Below are positions 24,282-32,658 of a stretch of 35,162 nucleotides of DNA, piece by piece; the stretch's first letter is position 1; each line of letters opens with the position of its first letter. Origin of the DNA: Hyphomicrobiales bacterium (GTDB lineage: Bacteria > Pseudomonadota > Alphaproteobacteria > Rhizobiales > Beijerinckiaceae); the NCBI GenBank assembly GCA_019247605.1, contig JAFBAS010000075.1:1-35162 (forward strand), in the 5' to 3' direction. Both the position numbers and the translations under genes were made by a program. The notes under the pieces were generated by a model. That model saw only the letters and a list, made by a program, of their open reading frames with translations. It ran no database searches and had not been told where the DNA came from.

Positions 24282-27200
24282 CACTCCGCCGCTTCCTGGC
24301 CAAGCGGTGGGGCGGGCGTGGGCATGAGCACGATCGCGGCTGTCGGGCGGGGCGGCGGCTCGCGCCTTCCCCAGAAACGGTCGCGCAACCCCTCGAAGAG
24401 AAGGTAGATCACCGGGGTAGTGTAAAGCGTCAGAAGCTGGCTCAGGAGCAACCCGCCGATGATGGTGATGCCAAGCGGGACGCGAAGCTCGGCGCCCGTT
24501 CCATGAGCGAGCGCGAGCGGCAGCGCACCGAAGAGCGCGGCGAGCGTCGTCATCATGATCGGACGGAACCGCAGATGACAGGCGCGCCGGATGGCGTCGG
24601 TCGGCGACAATCCGTCGCCACGCTCGGCATCGAGCGCGAAGTCGATCATCATGATGGCGTTCTTCTTCACGATGCCCATCAGGAGGATGATCCCGATCAG
24701 GGCGACGATCGACAGATCCTGCTTGAAGAGCATGAGCGCCAACAGCGCGCCGACGCCGGCGGAAGGCAAGGTGGAGAGGATCGTCACGGGATGGATGAAG
24801 CTCTCGTAGAGCATACCGAGCACGAGATAGATGGTGATCACGGCGGCAAGGATCAGCCAGGGCTCGCCGGCAAGCGAGCGGTTGAACTCCGCGGCGTCCG
24901 CGCTGAACGAGCCCGTGACCGAAAGCGGGAGCTCGATCTCGCGCTCGGCGCGGCTGATCGCGGTTACCGCGGTGCCGAGCGACGCATCAGGTGCAAGGTC
25001 GAAGGAGATGGTCGCGGCCGGGAATTGTTCCTCATGGGAGATCGACAAGGGTGCAGTCGTGCGCCGCACCCTGGCGATGGTGGCAAGCGGCACTTGCGGC
25101 CCGCCATTGCCCGCCGTGGTGACAGTCGGCGTCGAGGAGGCACCGAGGGCGGTTGCGAGCGCCGTATTCGTCGAGCCCGCAACGTAGAGCTTCTCGAGCG
25201 CGGCGGGATCGGTAAGGTATTGCGGAGCTGCCTCGAGAATGACGCGGTATTGATTGGATTGCGCGTAAATCGTCGAGATCTGCCGTTGGCCATAAGCATC
25301 GTTCAGTGTGTCGTCGATGTTTTGCACAGAAAGGCCGAGCCTGCCCGTCATCTCGCGATCGATGTCGATGAAGGTGCGCAGCCCCCCATCTTGCGTCTCG
25401 AGCGCGACGTTGCGGAAAGTTGCATCCGAGCGCAGGCGATCGGCAAGTTCTGCCGCCCATTTCCCGATCTCGTCGGCATCGGTGCCGGTCAAGGTGTATT
25501 GATATTGCGAGCGGCTGGCGCGCGTCGTGATCTGTATGTCCTGCACCGGCTCCACGAAGAGCGTGACGCCCGCGACCTCGGAAGCCTCTTTCGCCAGGCG
25601 TTGCCCGATGACATCGGCGGTGTCGTCACGGCGGGCGCGCGGCGTGAGCGTCACCGCGAGATGGCCGACATTCGGGGTTGCGTTGAGCGTGCCGACGCCA
25701 AGCACGGCGACGACGCCGCCCACATCCTTGTCCTTGCTGATGATGCTCGAGACCGCGCTCTGAAGCCTTGTCATCTCCAGGAAGGAGACATCGGGCGCGC
25801 CCTGAAGAACGACGTTCAGGAGGCCCGTGTCCTGGCGCGGCAGGAAACCCTTCGGGATCACCACGTAGAGATATCCGGTGAACGCAAGCGTGCCGAAGGT
25901 GAGAACCAGCATGAAGCGGCGCCTCGCTAGCGCGAAGGAGAGCGTCCTCATGTAGAAGCGGGTCATCACGGTCATGGGCCATTCGGCCGCGCGTGACAGA
26001 GCGCCGGGCGGCCGCTCGGCGACCGATCGCAGAATCTGGCCGCACATCATCGGCGTGAGCGTCAACGACACGATTGCCGAGACCACGACCGCAATCGATA
26101 AGGTGAGCGCGAATTCGCGGAACATGCGTCCGACGAGACCGGTCATGAAAAGCAGTGGGATGAAGACCGCGATCAACGACACGGTAAGGGAGACGATGGT
26201 GAAGCCGATTTGTCCCGCGCCGTCGAGCGCCGCCTGAAGCGGCGATTTCCCCGCTTCCATGTTGCGCACGATATTTTCGATCATCACGATCGCATCGTCG
26301 ACGACGAAACCCGTGCCGATGGTGAGCGCCATCAGCGAGAGATTGTCGAGCGAGAAACCCGCAAGCCACATCACCGCGAAGGTCGCGATGATGGACAAGG
26401 GAAGCGCGACGCCGGCGATGATCGTGGCTCGCAAGGTGCGCAGGAAAAGGAGCACCACGAGCACGACGAGGGCGGCGGCCACGACGAGCGTGAATTCCAC
26501 ATCCGCAATCGAGGCTCGGATCGTCTCGGTTCGGTCGTTGACGATCTTGAGATTCACGCCTGCCGCCATGGAGAGAGACAGGCGTGGCAGCTCCTTTTTT
26601 ACGGCATCGACGGTGCTGATGATGTTGGCGCCGGGTTGTCGCTGCACATCGATGATGACGGCGGGCTCGCCTTGGTACCAGCCACCGACGCGCGAATTCT
26701 CGAGCCCATCGATGACGACGGCCACATCCTGAAGCAGCACCGGTGCGTTGTTGCGATAGGCGACGACGACAGTGCGGTAGGCTTGCGCCGCCGCGATCTG
26801 GTCATTCGCCGCGATCGTGTAGGATTGCTGTGCCCCATCGAGCGCGCCCTTAGAGCCCGCGACATTCGCGCCCACGATCGCGGCGCGCAAATCCTCCATG
26901 CCGATCCTGTATGAGGCAAGGCGCGCGAGGTCGGCCTGGATGCGGATCGCGGGCTTGATGCCGCCTTCGACCGAGACATGGCCGACACCGGTCACCTCGC
27001 TCAGCCGCTGCGCCAGGAGCGTGTCGGCGAGGTCCGAAAGCGTGCGCAGAGATTCCGTCTTCGAGGTGAGCGCGAGCGTGAGGATCGGCGTGTCGGCCGG
27101 ATTTACCTTGGCGTAGGTCGGCGGGTAGGGGAGGTTCCGCGGCAAGGTCGATCCCGCCGCGTTGATCGCGGATTGCACGTCCTGCGCCGCGGCGTCAATA

Positions 27201-27499
27201 TCGCGATCGAGCTCGAATTGCAGTGTCACCTGCGACAACCCGAACGAGCTCTGGGACGACATGGTCGAGAGCGAGGGTATCTGCCCGAACTGCCGCTCGA
27301 GCGGAGCGGTGACGAGCGAGGCGATCGTGTCGGGGCTCGCGCCCGGCAGTTGCGTCGTGATCTGGATCGTCGGGAAATCGACTTGCGGCAAGGCCGAGAC
27401 GGGCAGGCGTTCGAAGCCGAGAATGCCGCAGAGCAGGACCGCGAAGCCGAGAAGCGAAGTCGCGATCGGCCTCTCGATGAAAGGCGTCGAGATGCTCAT
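24281..27499 (-). CDS. RND multidrug efflux permease, MdtB-like
   Basis: This 1072-residue RND permease begins I-S-T-P-F-I-E-R-P-I-A-T-S and has the usual two repeats of six membrane segments with large periplasmic loops. The proton-relay motif G-F-V-V-D-D-A-I-V-M-I-E-N-I-V-R-N is near residue 405. Family features include L-P-Q-V-D-F-P-T-I-Q near the N-terminus. It shares a four-base ATGA overlap with the adaptor gene upstream and a one-base overlap with the second permease downstream. The two permeases differ throughout, so this is an old duplication. It would act with the adaptor and outer-membrane factor of the same operon; substrates are unknown. Confidence 0.93.
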   Translation of the reverse strand: MSISTPFIERPIATSLLGFAVLLCGILGFERLPVSALPQVDFPTIQITTQLPGASPDTIASLVTAPLERQFGQIPSLSTMSSQSSFGLSQVTLQFELDRDIDAAAQDVQSAINAAGSTLPRNLPYPPTYAKVNPADTPILTLALTSKTESLRTLSDLADTLLAQRLSEVTGVGHVSVEGGIKPAIRIQADLARLASYRIGMEDLRAAIVGANVAGSKGALDGAQQSYTIAANDQIAAAQAYRTVVVAYRNNAPVLLQDVAVVIDGLENSRVGGWYQGEPAVIIDVQRQPGANIISTVDAVKKELPRLSLSMAAGVNLKIVNDRTETIRASIADVEFTLVVAAALVVLVVLLFLRTLRATIIAGVALPLSIIATFAVMWLAGFSLDNLSLMALTIGTGFVVDDAIVMIENIVRNMEAGKSPLQAALDGAGQIGFTIVSLTVSLIAVFIPLLFMTGLVGRMFREFALTLSIAVVVSAIVSLTLTPMMCGQILRSVAERPPGALSRAAEWPMTVMTRFYMRTLSFALARRRFMLVLTFGTLAFTGYLYVVIPKGFLPRQDTGLLNVVLQGAPDVSFLEMTRLQSAVSSIISKDKDVGGVVAVLGVGTLNATPNVGHLAVTLTPRARRDDTADVIGQRLAKEASEVAGVTLFVEPVQDIQITTRASRSQYQYTLTGTDADEIGKWAAELADRLRSDATFRNVALETQDGGLRTFIDIDREMTGRLGLSVQNIDDTLNDAYGQRQISTIYAQSNQYRVILEAAPQYLTDPAALEKLYVAGSTNTALATALGASSTPTVTTAGNGGPQVPLATIARVRRTTAPLSISHEEQFPAATISFDLAPDASLGTAVTAISRAEREIELPLSVTGSFSADAAEFNRSLAGEPWLILAAVITIYLVLGMLYESFIHPVTILSTLPSAGVGALLALMLFKQDLSIVALIGIILLMGIVKKNAIMMIDFALDAERGDGLSPTDAIRRACHLRFRPIMMTTLAALFGALPLALAHGTGAELRVPLGITIIGGLLLSQLLTLYTTPVIYLLFEGLRDRFWGRREPPPRPTAAIVLMPTPAPPLGQEAAE

Positions 27500-28998
27500 T
27501 GCGACGCGGCAGCTCCCGCCGAGGGAGGAGCCTGCGCATTGCCGGGAGAGTGCTGCCCCCGCTGATGGCGTCCCACGCGCTCACTGCCCTGGCCCGCGCC
27601 GGCACCCTGGCCCGCCTCCCCGGAGCTCGCGGGCCCCTTCGAGCGTGAGCCGGAAGGCGCGCCGTCCGGCGCACCGGGCGACGCTTCATTGCTCGCCTGG
27701 TCACCCGTTCGCTGCCCGGGTCCGGGCACAGCGCTTCCCGTATCGGCTTGCGCCTGTTCGGGTGCGATGCGCACTTCGGTGCCATCGGTGAGGCGCGAGA
27801 AGCCGGTGGTCACCACCTGCTCAGGGGGCATGAGGCCGGAGGCAACGACCGCTTGCGTCTCGTTTTGGCGCGTGACCGTGACGTTGCGCAGCGAGACCTT
27901 GGAATTCTCGCCGAGCACATAGACATAGGCGCCGTTCGGCCCGCGCTGCACCGCCGCCGTCGGCACCACGACCGCGTGCGACAGAATGTCGATGTAGAGG
28001 CGCACATTGATGAACTGGCCCGGCCACAATTGCAGGTGCTCATTGGGAAAGAGCGCCTTGAATTTTATGGTCCCCGTCGTCTGGTCGACCTGGTTGTCCA
28101 CCACCTGGATGAAGCCTTTGTCGATGATTGTCGTGTTGTCCGCTTCGAGCGCGTTCACCGCGACGGGACCTTTCGCCATCGCCGCGTTCACCGCGCGCAA
28201 TTGCTGCTGCGGCAGGTTGAAGATGACCGAGATCGGCTTGAGCTGAGTGATGATGACGATTCCGGTGAGGTCGGAAGCGTGCAAGATATTGCCCTGGTCG
28301 ACCAGCCGAATGCCGGTGCGCCCATCGAGGGGCGAGGTGATCGTCGTGTAACCGAGCGTCGCCTTGGCGTTATCGATGGCGGCCTGGTCGCCATTCACCT
28401 GCGCCTCGAGCTGAGCGACCAGGGCCTTTTGCGTGTCCGCCTGTTGCTTCGAGCCCGCCTCCGTCTGGGCGAGCCGCTGATAGCGCAAAAGATCGTTTCG
28501 GGCGTTGGCGAGGGTCGCCTCGTCCTGTGCCTTCTTGGCCACCGCCTGATCATATTGGGCCTGGTAGGTCGCCGGATCGATGCGTGCCAGGACGTCACCC
28601 TTTTTCACATCCTGACCATCGGTGAAATCGAGCTCGATGAGCTTGCCGTCGACCTGCGGACGCACGGTCACGGTGTTGAGCGCCTGTACCGTCGCGACGG
28701 CGTCTGTCGTGACCGGGACGTCCTCGTAGCTCGATGCCGCGGCGACGACGGGCACGGGACCCTCGTCGCCCCCTTGCCCGAAACGGCCTTGCCCGCCTGA
28801 ACGCGCCTGCCTCCCGCCCTGTCGGCGCCCCTGCCCCTCGTTGGCCGCATTTGACGCCACGGCGTCATGGCCGACGCGAGCCCATGACGGCACCCATTCC
28901 GGCAAAGGCATGCGAGGCCAGCTCGGCACGAGCCCGGCCTGGTTGGCGTAATAGGCCCCGCCGACGAGGACGATGAGGAGAAGGAGAAAGCGTTTCAT
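27496..28998 (-). CDS. RND efflux periplasmic adaptor, MdtA-like, with long low-complexity C-tail
   Basis: This 500-residue membrane-fusion protein links the RND permeases to the outer-membrane factor. An N-terminal membrane anchor is followed by a Gln/Gly/Arg-rich linker (about residues 52-80). The standard lipoyl half-motifs (T-V-R-P-Q-V-D-G-K-L, D-V-K-K-G-D-V-L-A-R-I-D-P) come next, then an alpha-hairpin and a beta-barrel with G-Q-F-I-N-V-R-L. From about residue 415 the protein continues as about 85 residues rich in Pro, Gly, Ser, Ala and Gln, unlike ordinary adaptors of about 400 residues. Four-base ATGA overlaps join it to both neighbours. Confidence 0.92.
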   Translation of the reverse strand: MKRFLLLLIVLVGGAYYANQAGLVPSWPRMPLPEWVPSWARVGHDAVASNAANEGQGRRQGGRQARSGGQGRFGQGGDEGPVPVVAAASSYEDVPVTTDAVATVQALNTVTVRPQVDGKLIELDFTDGQDVKKGDVLARIDPATYQAQYDQAVAKKAQDEATLANARNDLLRYQRLAQTEAGSKQQADTQKALVAQLEAQVNGDQAAIDNAKATLGYTTITSPLDGRTGIRLVDQGNILHASDLTGIVIITQLKPISVIFNLPQQQLRAVNAAMAKGPVAVNALEADNTTIIDKGFIQVVDNQVDQTTGTIKFKALFPNEHLQLWPGQFINVRLYIDILSHAVVVPTAAVQRGPNGAYVYVLGENSKVSLRNVTVTRQNETQAVVASGLMPPEQVVTTGFSRLTDGTEVRIAPEQAQADTGSAVPGPGQRTGDQASNEASPGAPDGAPSGSRSKGPASSGEAGQGAGAGQGSERVGRHQRGQHSPGNAQAPPSAGAAASQ

Positions 28999-30548
28999 GG
29001 TTGATAGCCGGGCGCCGCGACAACTCCAGAAGGTAATATAGTGCCGGAATCCGTCGCGGGCTGATCATCCGGGGTCACGGGATATTGATCGCGCGCAAAG
29101 CCGCCCCCGAGAGCCTGATAGAGGCTCACCACGGCCGTGAGGCGCTGCAACTTGATCTGCGACAGCGTGTCTTCGGCCTGAAAGAGCGTTTGCTGCGTGT
29201 TGAGCACGGTGGTGATGTCGATCGTTCCTTCGTGAAGCTGCTGTTCGGTCAGGTTGTAGGCCCTGGTGGAAGCGGCGACCACCTCGGCCTCGAGCTTTTC
29301 ATGGCGTGTCGTCTCCTGGATCGCGATGAGCGCATTTTCGGCATCCGTGAAGGCCTGCACGATCGCCTTGCGGTAATTCTGCAGGAGCTCCACCTGCTTG
29401 CCCTTCTGCAACGTGAATTGCCCTTCGAGATTTCCGCCGTCGAAGATCGGTTGCGTCGCGCTCGCGGCCATTTGGCCGAAGAAGGCGTCCGAGCGAAACA
29501 GGTTCTTGAGGAGAAGGCTTTCCACGCCGCCGCTCCCGCTCAGCCGGATCGTCGGAAAGAAGGCGGCGCGCGCCGCATAGACGCTCGCGTTCTGCGCGGC
29601 GAGCTGGGCTTCGGCCTCCGCGATGTCGGGACGGCGCAGGAGAAGCTGCGAAGGAATGCCGGGGGGCACATGCGGCACGAAAATCCTGTCGAGCGATCCT
29701 CCCTTGATGGACACGCTCTCGGGCGGGCGTCCAACAAGCACGGCGATGAGGTTCTTGCTTTGCAGGACCGTTTGCTCGAGCGGGGGAATCGAGGCGCGCT
29801 GAGTGTCGACGAGGCTTTCCTCTTGCGAAACATCGAGCGCGGAAGCTGTGCCGACCGAGAAGCGGTTTTGGATGGCTTTGAGCACGCGTTCCGCCGTTTG
29901 CGTGTTCTGCCGCGCGATGCGCAGGCGATCCTGCGATCCGAGGACCGTGAAATACGTATTCGCGACCGAAGCCGCCGTCATGAGCGCCACGACGTCGCGA
30001 TCGAACCGGCTCGCCTCGAGAAGCAGCCGCCCGGCTCTCGCATTCGCCGCGTTGAGTCCCCAAAAATCGAGCTCGTAACTCGCCGTGAGCCCGAGCGAGA
30101 AAAGGTTGCTCGCCACGGTTCGAAACGGCCCGCGCTTGCTGTGCAGCGTGCCGGGCGAGCCGGCACGATCCGCGCTCACGTCGGCATTCACGGTCGGATA
30201 GAGCGCCGCGCCGGCGATCTCGGCTTGGCCCTGAGCTTGGACAATCCGCGCAAGCGCTGCCGCAATGTCGAAATTTCCGGCCTGCGCATCGACGGAAAGT
30301 CGCGTGAGCTCCGGGGAGCGGAATTCGCGTGGCCAATCGAGCGCCGGCGCGGGTGCCGGGACGGCTCGGGCCTCGCGATAGGAGACGGGGGTTTCGACGT
30401 CGAGCTTCGGGTTCGGATTGTCGAGAAGCGAGCAGCCGAGGAAAGGCAGAGCGATGAGCGCCGCGAAGGGACGCGCGCTCCTCCCGCGCCGCACGCGCGC
30501 GCCGCGAATTTGCGTGTAGTGCTTTTGCGCAGGGGCGCCGTGATTCAC
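28995..30548 (-). CDS. Outer-membrane efflux lipoprotein, NodT/OprM family
   Basis: This outer-membrane channel of the tripartite pump has two outer-membrane-efflux repeats. A lipobox L-P-F-L-G-C marks lipidation. Family landmarks are F-D-I-A-A-A-L-A-R-I near residue 110, L-T-A-S-Y-E-L-D-F-W-G, R-R-P-D-I-A-E-A-E-A-Q-L-A in the middle, and the matching N-Y-R-K-A-I-V-Q-A-F-T-D-A-E-N in the second repeat. The start is uncertain. GTG 30548 has GGAGG at five bases; GTG 30494 gives a more usual 21-residue lipoprotein signal but no clear ribosome site. The frame beyond 30548 is arginine-rich and not credible. It is the first gene of the efflux operon and its stop overlaps the adaptor start (ATGA). 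Confidence 0.9.
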   Translation of the reverse strand: MNHGAPAQKHYTQIRGARVRRGRSARPFAALIALPFLGCSLLDNPNPKLDVETPVSYREARAVPAPAPALDWPREFRSPELTRLSVDAQAGNFDIAAALARIVQAQGQAEIAGAALYPTVNADVSADRAGSPGTLHSKRGPFRTVASNLFSLGLTASYELDFWGLNAANARAGRLLLEASRFDRDVVALMTAASVANTYFTVLGSQDRLRIARQNTQTAERVLKAIQNRFSVGTASALDVSQEESLVDTQRASIPPLEQTVLQSKNLIAVLVGRPPESVSIKGGSLDRIFVPHVPPGIPSQLLLRRPDIAEAEAQLAAQNASVYAARAAFFPTIRLSGSGGVESLLLKNLFRSDAFFGQMAASATQPIFDGGNLEGQFTLQKGKQVELLQNYRKAIVQAFTDAENALIAIQETTRHEKLEAEVVAASTRAYNLTEQQLHEGTIDITTVLNTQQTLFQAEDTLSQIKLQRLTAVVSLYQALGGGFARDQYPVTPDDQPATDSGTILPSGVVAAPGYQP

Positions 30549-30763
30549 GCACGCCTCCGCTTCGGCTCGGACCCGACATGGGAGGCGACACCTCCCCCCG
30601 CGAACCCCATCGCCCCGCCTCCGTCCTCCTGGCAACATGCGTTTGCATATGACCGCCTGTGCAGCGACTGTCCATCCCGCCCCGAGGGCTATGGCCCGTC
30701 CTCGAGCGCACCCTCGCGAGGCCCGGCGCGTTGACGCCTGCCCGCATCTCACACCTTGCCACC

Positions 30764-30784
30764 CTGCCTTTGTATTCCAGGCAG
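30764..30784. promoter_or_regulatory. Candidate operator: inverted repeat upstream of the efflux operon
   Basis: CTGCCT and AGGCAG form six-base arms around an AT-rich nine-base spacer (TTGTATTCC) in otherwise GC-rich DNA. The size and AT-rich centre are typical of repressor sites on efflux promoters, but no regulator gene is adjacent and the arms are short. Confidence 0.3.
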
Positions 30785-30805
30785 ATTACAAAAGCTTAAG
30801 CCCGG

Positions 30806-30830
30806 CGGCGCGTCCTCGCGCGAGGCGCCG
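30806..30830 (-). terminator. GC-rich hairpin downstream of gluconokinase
   Basis: CGGCGC and GCGCCG arms enclose a further self-complementary stretch, CTCGCGCGAG. On the minus strand it follows the gluconokinase stop by about 30 bases. A four-T run occurs only about ten bases later, so termination is plausible but unproven. Confidence 0.35.
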
Positions 30831-30859
30831 AGAGGTGCGGCAGGATTTGTGAGACTATT

Positions 30860-31399
30860 TTAGCGTGAGGGCGCGAGCTTCAGCTCGCCGAGTATGTGAT
30901 CGACGATTTGCGCGGGCGTCGCGTCGACCGAGACGGTGAGCGGGTTTTCTTCGGATCCCGGTTCCTCGAGAGCGTCGAATTGGCTCTGCAAAAGCGAGCT
31001 TGGCATGAAGTGGCCGTGGCGGCTTTGAAGCCTTCCTTCGAGAAGCGCCCTCTCGCCTCTCAGATAGACGAGGCGAACTCCTTTCCGGTCGTCGACGATG
31101 ATTTCCCGGTAGCTTTTCTTCAAGGCCGAGCAGGTGACGATCGTTTTGGTGCCCTTGGCGAGCTCATCGTCGATGAAACGCGCGATCGCCTCGAGCCACG
31201 GCCAGCGATCCTGGTCGGTGAGCGGCACGCCGCCCTTCATCTTCTCGACATTGGCGGGCGGGTGGAATTCGTCCCCGTCGCGGTACTCCCAGCCGAGCTT
31301 TCTTGCGAGCAAAGTGGCGATCGTCGTCTTGCCGGAACCCGAGACCCCCATGATGACGAGAACGCTCGGCGCGGAAGTCTTTGGGGAAGGCGAAGGCAT
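30860..31399 (-). CDS. gntK: Gluconokinase
   Basis: This 179-residue P-loop kinase phosphorylates D-gluconate to 6-phosphogluconate. Walker A is G-V-S-G-S-G-K-T-T near residue 20. The family blocks D-G-D-E-F-H-P-P-A-N and K-M-K-G-G-V-P-L-T-D-Q-D-R-W-P-W follow, then C-S-A-L-K-K-S-Y-R and H-F-M-P-S-S-L-L-Q-S-Q-F. ATG 31399 has GGAG at proper spacing and gives the usual length; an in-frame ATG eight codons earlier is less likely. It lies 99 bases after gnd on the same strand, and its product is the substrate of Gnd, so co-expression makes sense. Confidence 0.95.
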   Translation of the reverse strand: MPSPSPKTSAPSVLVIMGVSGSGKTTIATLLARKLGWEYRDGDEFHPPANVEKMKGGVPLTDQDRWPWLEAIARFIDDELAKGTKTIVTCSALKKSYREIIVDDRKGVRLVYLRGERALLEGRLQSRHGHFMPSSLLQSQFDALEEPGSEENPLTVSVDATPAQIVDHILGELKLAPSR

Positions 31400-31498
31400 G
31401 GCCGGCTCCAAGGCATTCCGCAAGGCGGGACCGGCTCGCGGGAGGGTGACGCCGCCCAGGAATGCGGCGTCATAGGCGATCAGTTTCGGCGAAATTCG

Positions 31499-32479
31499 TT
31501 AATCGACCTTCGCCTCGTGGTGACCGCCGAAACCCTTGCGCATGGCTGAAAGGAGTTTTTCGGCGAAGCTCTCGCTCTCGCGCGAGCGAAACCGCGTGTA
31601 GAGGGCCGATGTCAGGACCGTCGCCGGGACGGCTTCCTCGACGGCGGCGAACACGGTCCAGCGACCTTCACCCGAATCCTCCACATGCCCTTCGAAACCT
31701 TCAAGCTTCTCGTCCGCCGCGAAGGCCGAGGCCGTAAGGTCGAGCAGCCAGGAGGAGATGACGCTGCCGCGCCGCCACACTTCGGCAATGTCGGGCAGGT
31801 TCAGCTCGAAGCGGTGCGCTTCGGGGAGCTCCTTGCTGTCGGCGTGGTGGAGAATGTCGAACCCCTCGGCATAGGCTTGCATCAAGCCATATTCGATGCC
31901 GTTGTGAACCATCTTGACGAAATGCCCCGCCCCGGTCGGGCCGGCATGCACATAGCCCATCTCGGCGCGCGCATCGCGCTTCTCGCGATTGGGGGTGCGG
32001 GGAATGTTGCCGAGCCCGGGCGCGAGCGTGCGGAAGATGGGGTCGAGACGATCGACGACCGGCTTGTCCCCGCCGATCATCATGCAATAGCCGCGATCGA
32101 GCCCCCAGATGCCGCCGCTCGTGCCGACATCGAGGTAATGGACACCCTTCGGCTTGAGCTTCTTGGCGCGGCGGATGTCGTCCTTCCAGAACGTGTTGCC
32201 GCCATCGATGATGACGTCGTCCTTCTCGAAAAGGGAGCCGAGCTCTTCCACCGTGCCTTCCGTGATCTCACCTGCCGGAACCATCACCCAGGCGGCGCGC
32301 GGCTTTTGCAAGCGCTCCTTGAGCTCGGCGAGGCTCTTGACGGCCACCGCGCCTTCGCTCGCGAGCGGCTCGGCCGCCTTCGGATTGGCGTCGTAAACGA
32401 CGCATTCATGGCCGTCACGCATCAGTCGGCGCACGATGTTGGCGCCCATTCTGCCAAGTCCGATCATGGCAAGCTGCAT
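31499..32479 (-). CDS. gnd: 6-phosphogluconate dehydrogenase, decarboxylating (short form)
   Basis: This 326-residue enzyme oxidatively decarboxylates 6-phosphogluconate to ribulose 5-phosphate. It has the Rossmann motif G-L-G-R-M-G-A-N-I at residues 7-15, [10 protein letters not shown] near 92, G-T-S-G-G-I-W-G-L near 118, and the catalytic block [15 protein letters not shown] near 180. It lacks the long C-terminal part of the 470-residue dimeric type and so belongs to the short tetrameric type, which is often NAD-dependent. It precedes gntK in the same direction and is divergent from the second Liv-type binding protein. Confidence 0.94.
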   Translation of the reverse strand: MQLAMIGLGRMGANIVRRLMRDGHECVVYDANPKAAEPLASEGAVAVKSLAELKERLQKPRAAWVMVPAGEITEGTVEELGSLFEKDDVIIDGGNTFWKDDIRRAKKLKPKGVHYLDVGTSGGIWGLDRGYCMMIGGDKPVVDRLDPIFRTLAPGLGNIPRTPNREKRDARAEMGYVHAGPTGAGHFVKMVHNGIEYGLMQAYAEGFDILHHADSKELPEAHRFELNLPDIAEVWRRGSVISSWLLDLTASAFAADEKLEGFEGHVEDSGEGRWTVFAAVEEAVPATVLTSALYTRFRSRESESFAEKLLSAMRKGFGGHHEAKVD

Positions 32480-32588
32480 CGCACGCTCCCTTCGTCTGTT
32501 GCTTTGAGAACCGTCCTTCCGTATCCGTCACTTCGCGCCCGCTTCCGTCAAGCCTGCGCGGGTGTGACGCGCGGAAGTGCGTTCAACT

Positions 32589-32616
32589 TTGCATCATTAT
32601 TCCACTTGGGTAATGT
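32589..32616 (+). promoter_or_regulatory. Candidate promoter for the second Liv-type operon
   Basis: TTGCAT (32589-32594) and TAATGT (32611-32616) are spaced 16 bases apart in a locally AT-rich patch between divergent gnd and the binding-protein gene. The boxes are partial matches, about 40 bases before the start codon. Confidence 0.3.
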
Positions 32617-32658
32617 TTGCGGCGAAATGGCGATGTATTTCGCCTCGAGGAGGATTTG

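Larger units (their letters stand above)
30549..30859. other. Intergenic region upstream of the efflux operon
   Basis: This is about 311 bases between gluconokinase (which ends here) and the efflux operon (which starts here). Both genes lie on the minus strand, but transcription of the efflux operon runs away from this gap and that of gluconokinase runs into it. I see no gene. It holds an inverted repeat (30764-30784) and a GC-rich hairpin (30806-30830), described separately. Confidence 0.55.

Noticed and set aside
22704-25930. Two long plus-strand open frames (567 and 554 residues) antisense to the RND permeases
   Set aside because: They mirror the third-position GC of the permeases and have no recognisable domain.
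29085-30734. Plus-strand open frame of 549 residues antisense to the outer-membrane factor
   Set aside because: No membrane segments or motifs; the opposite strand encodes a clear NodT-type protein.
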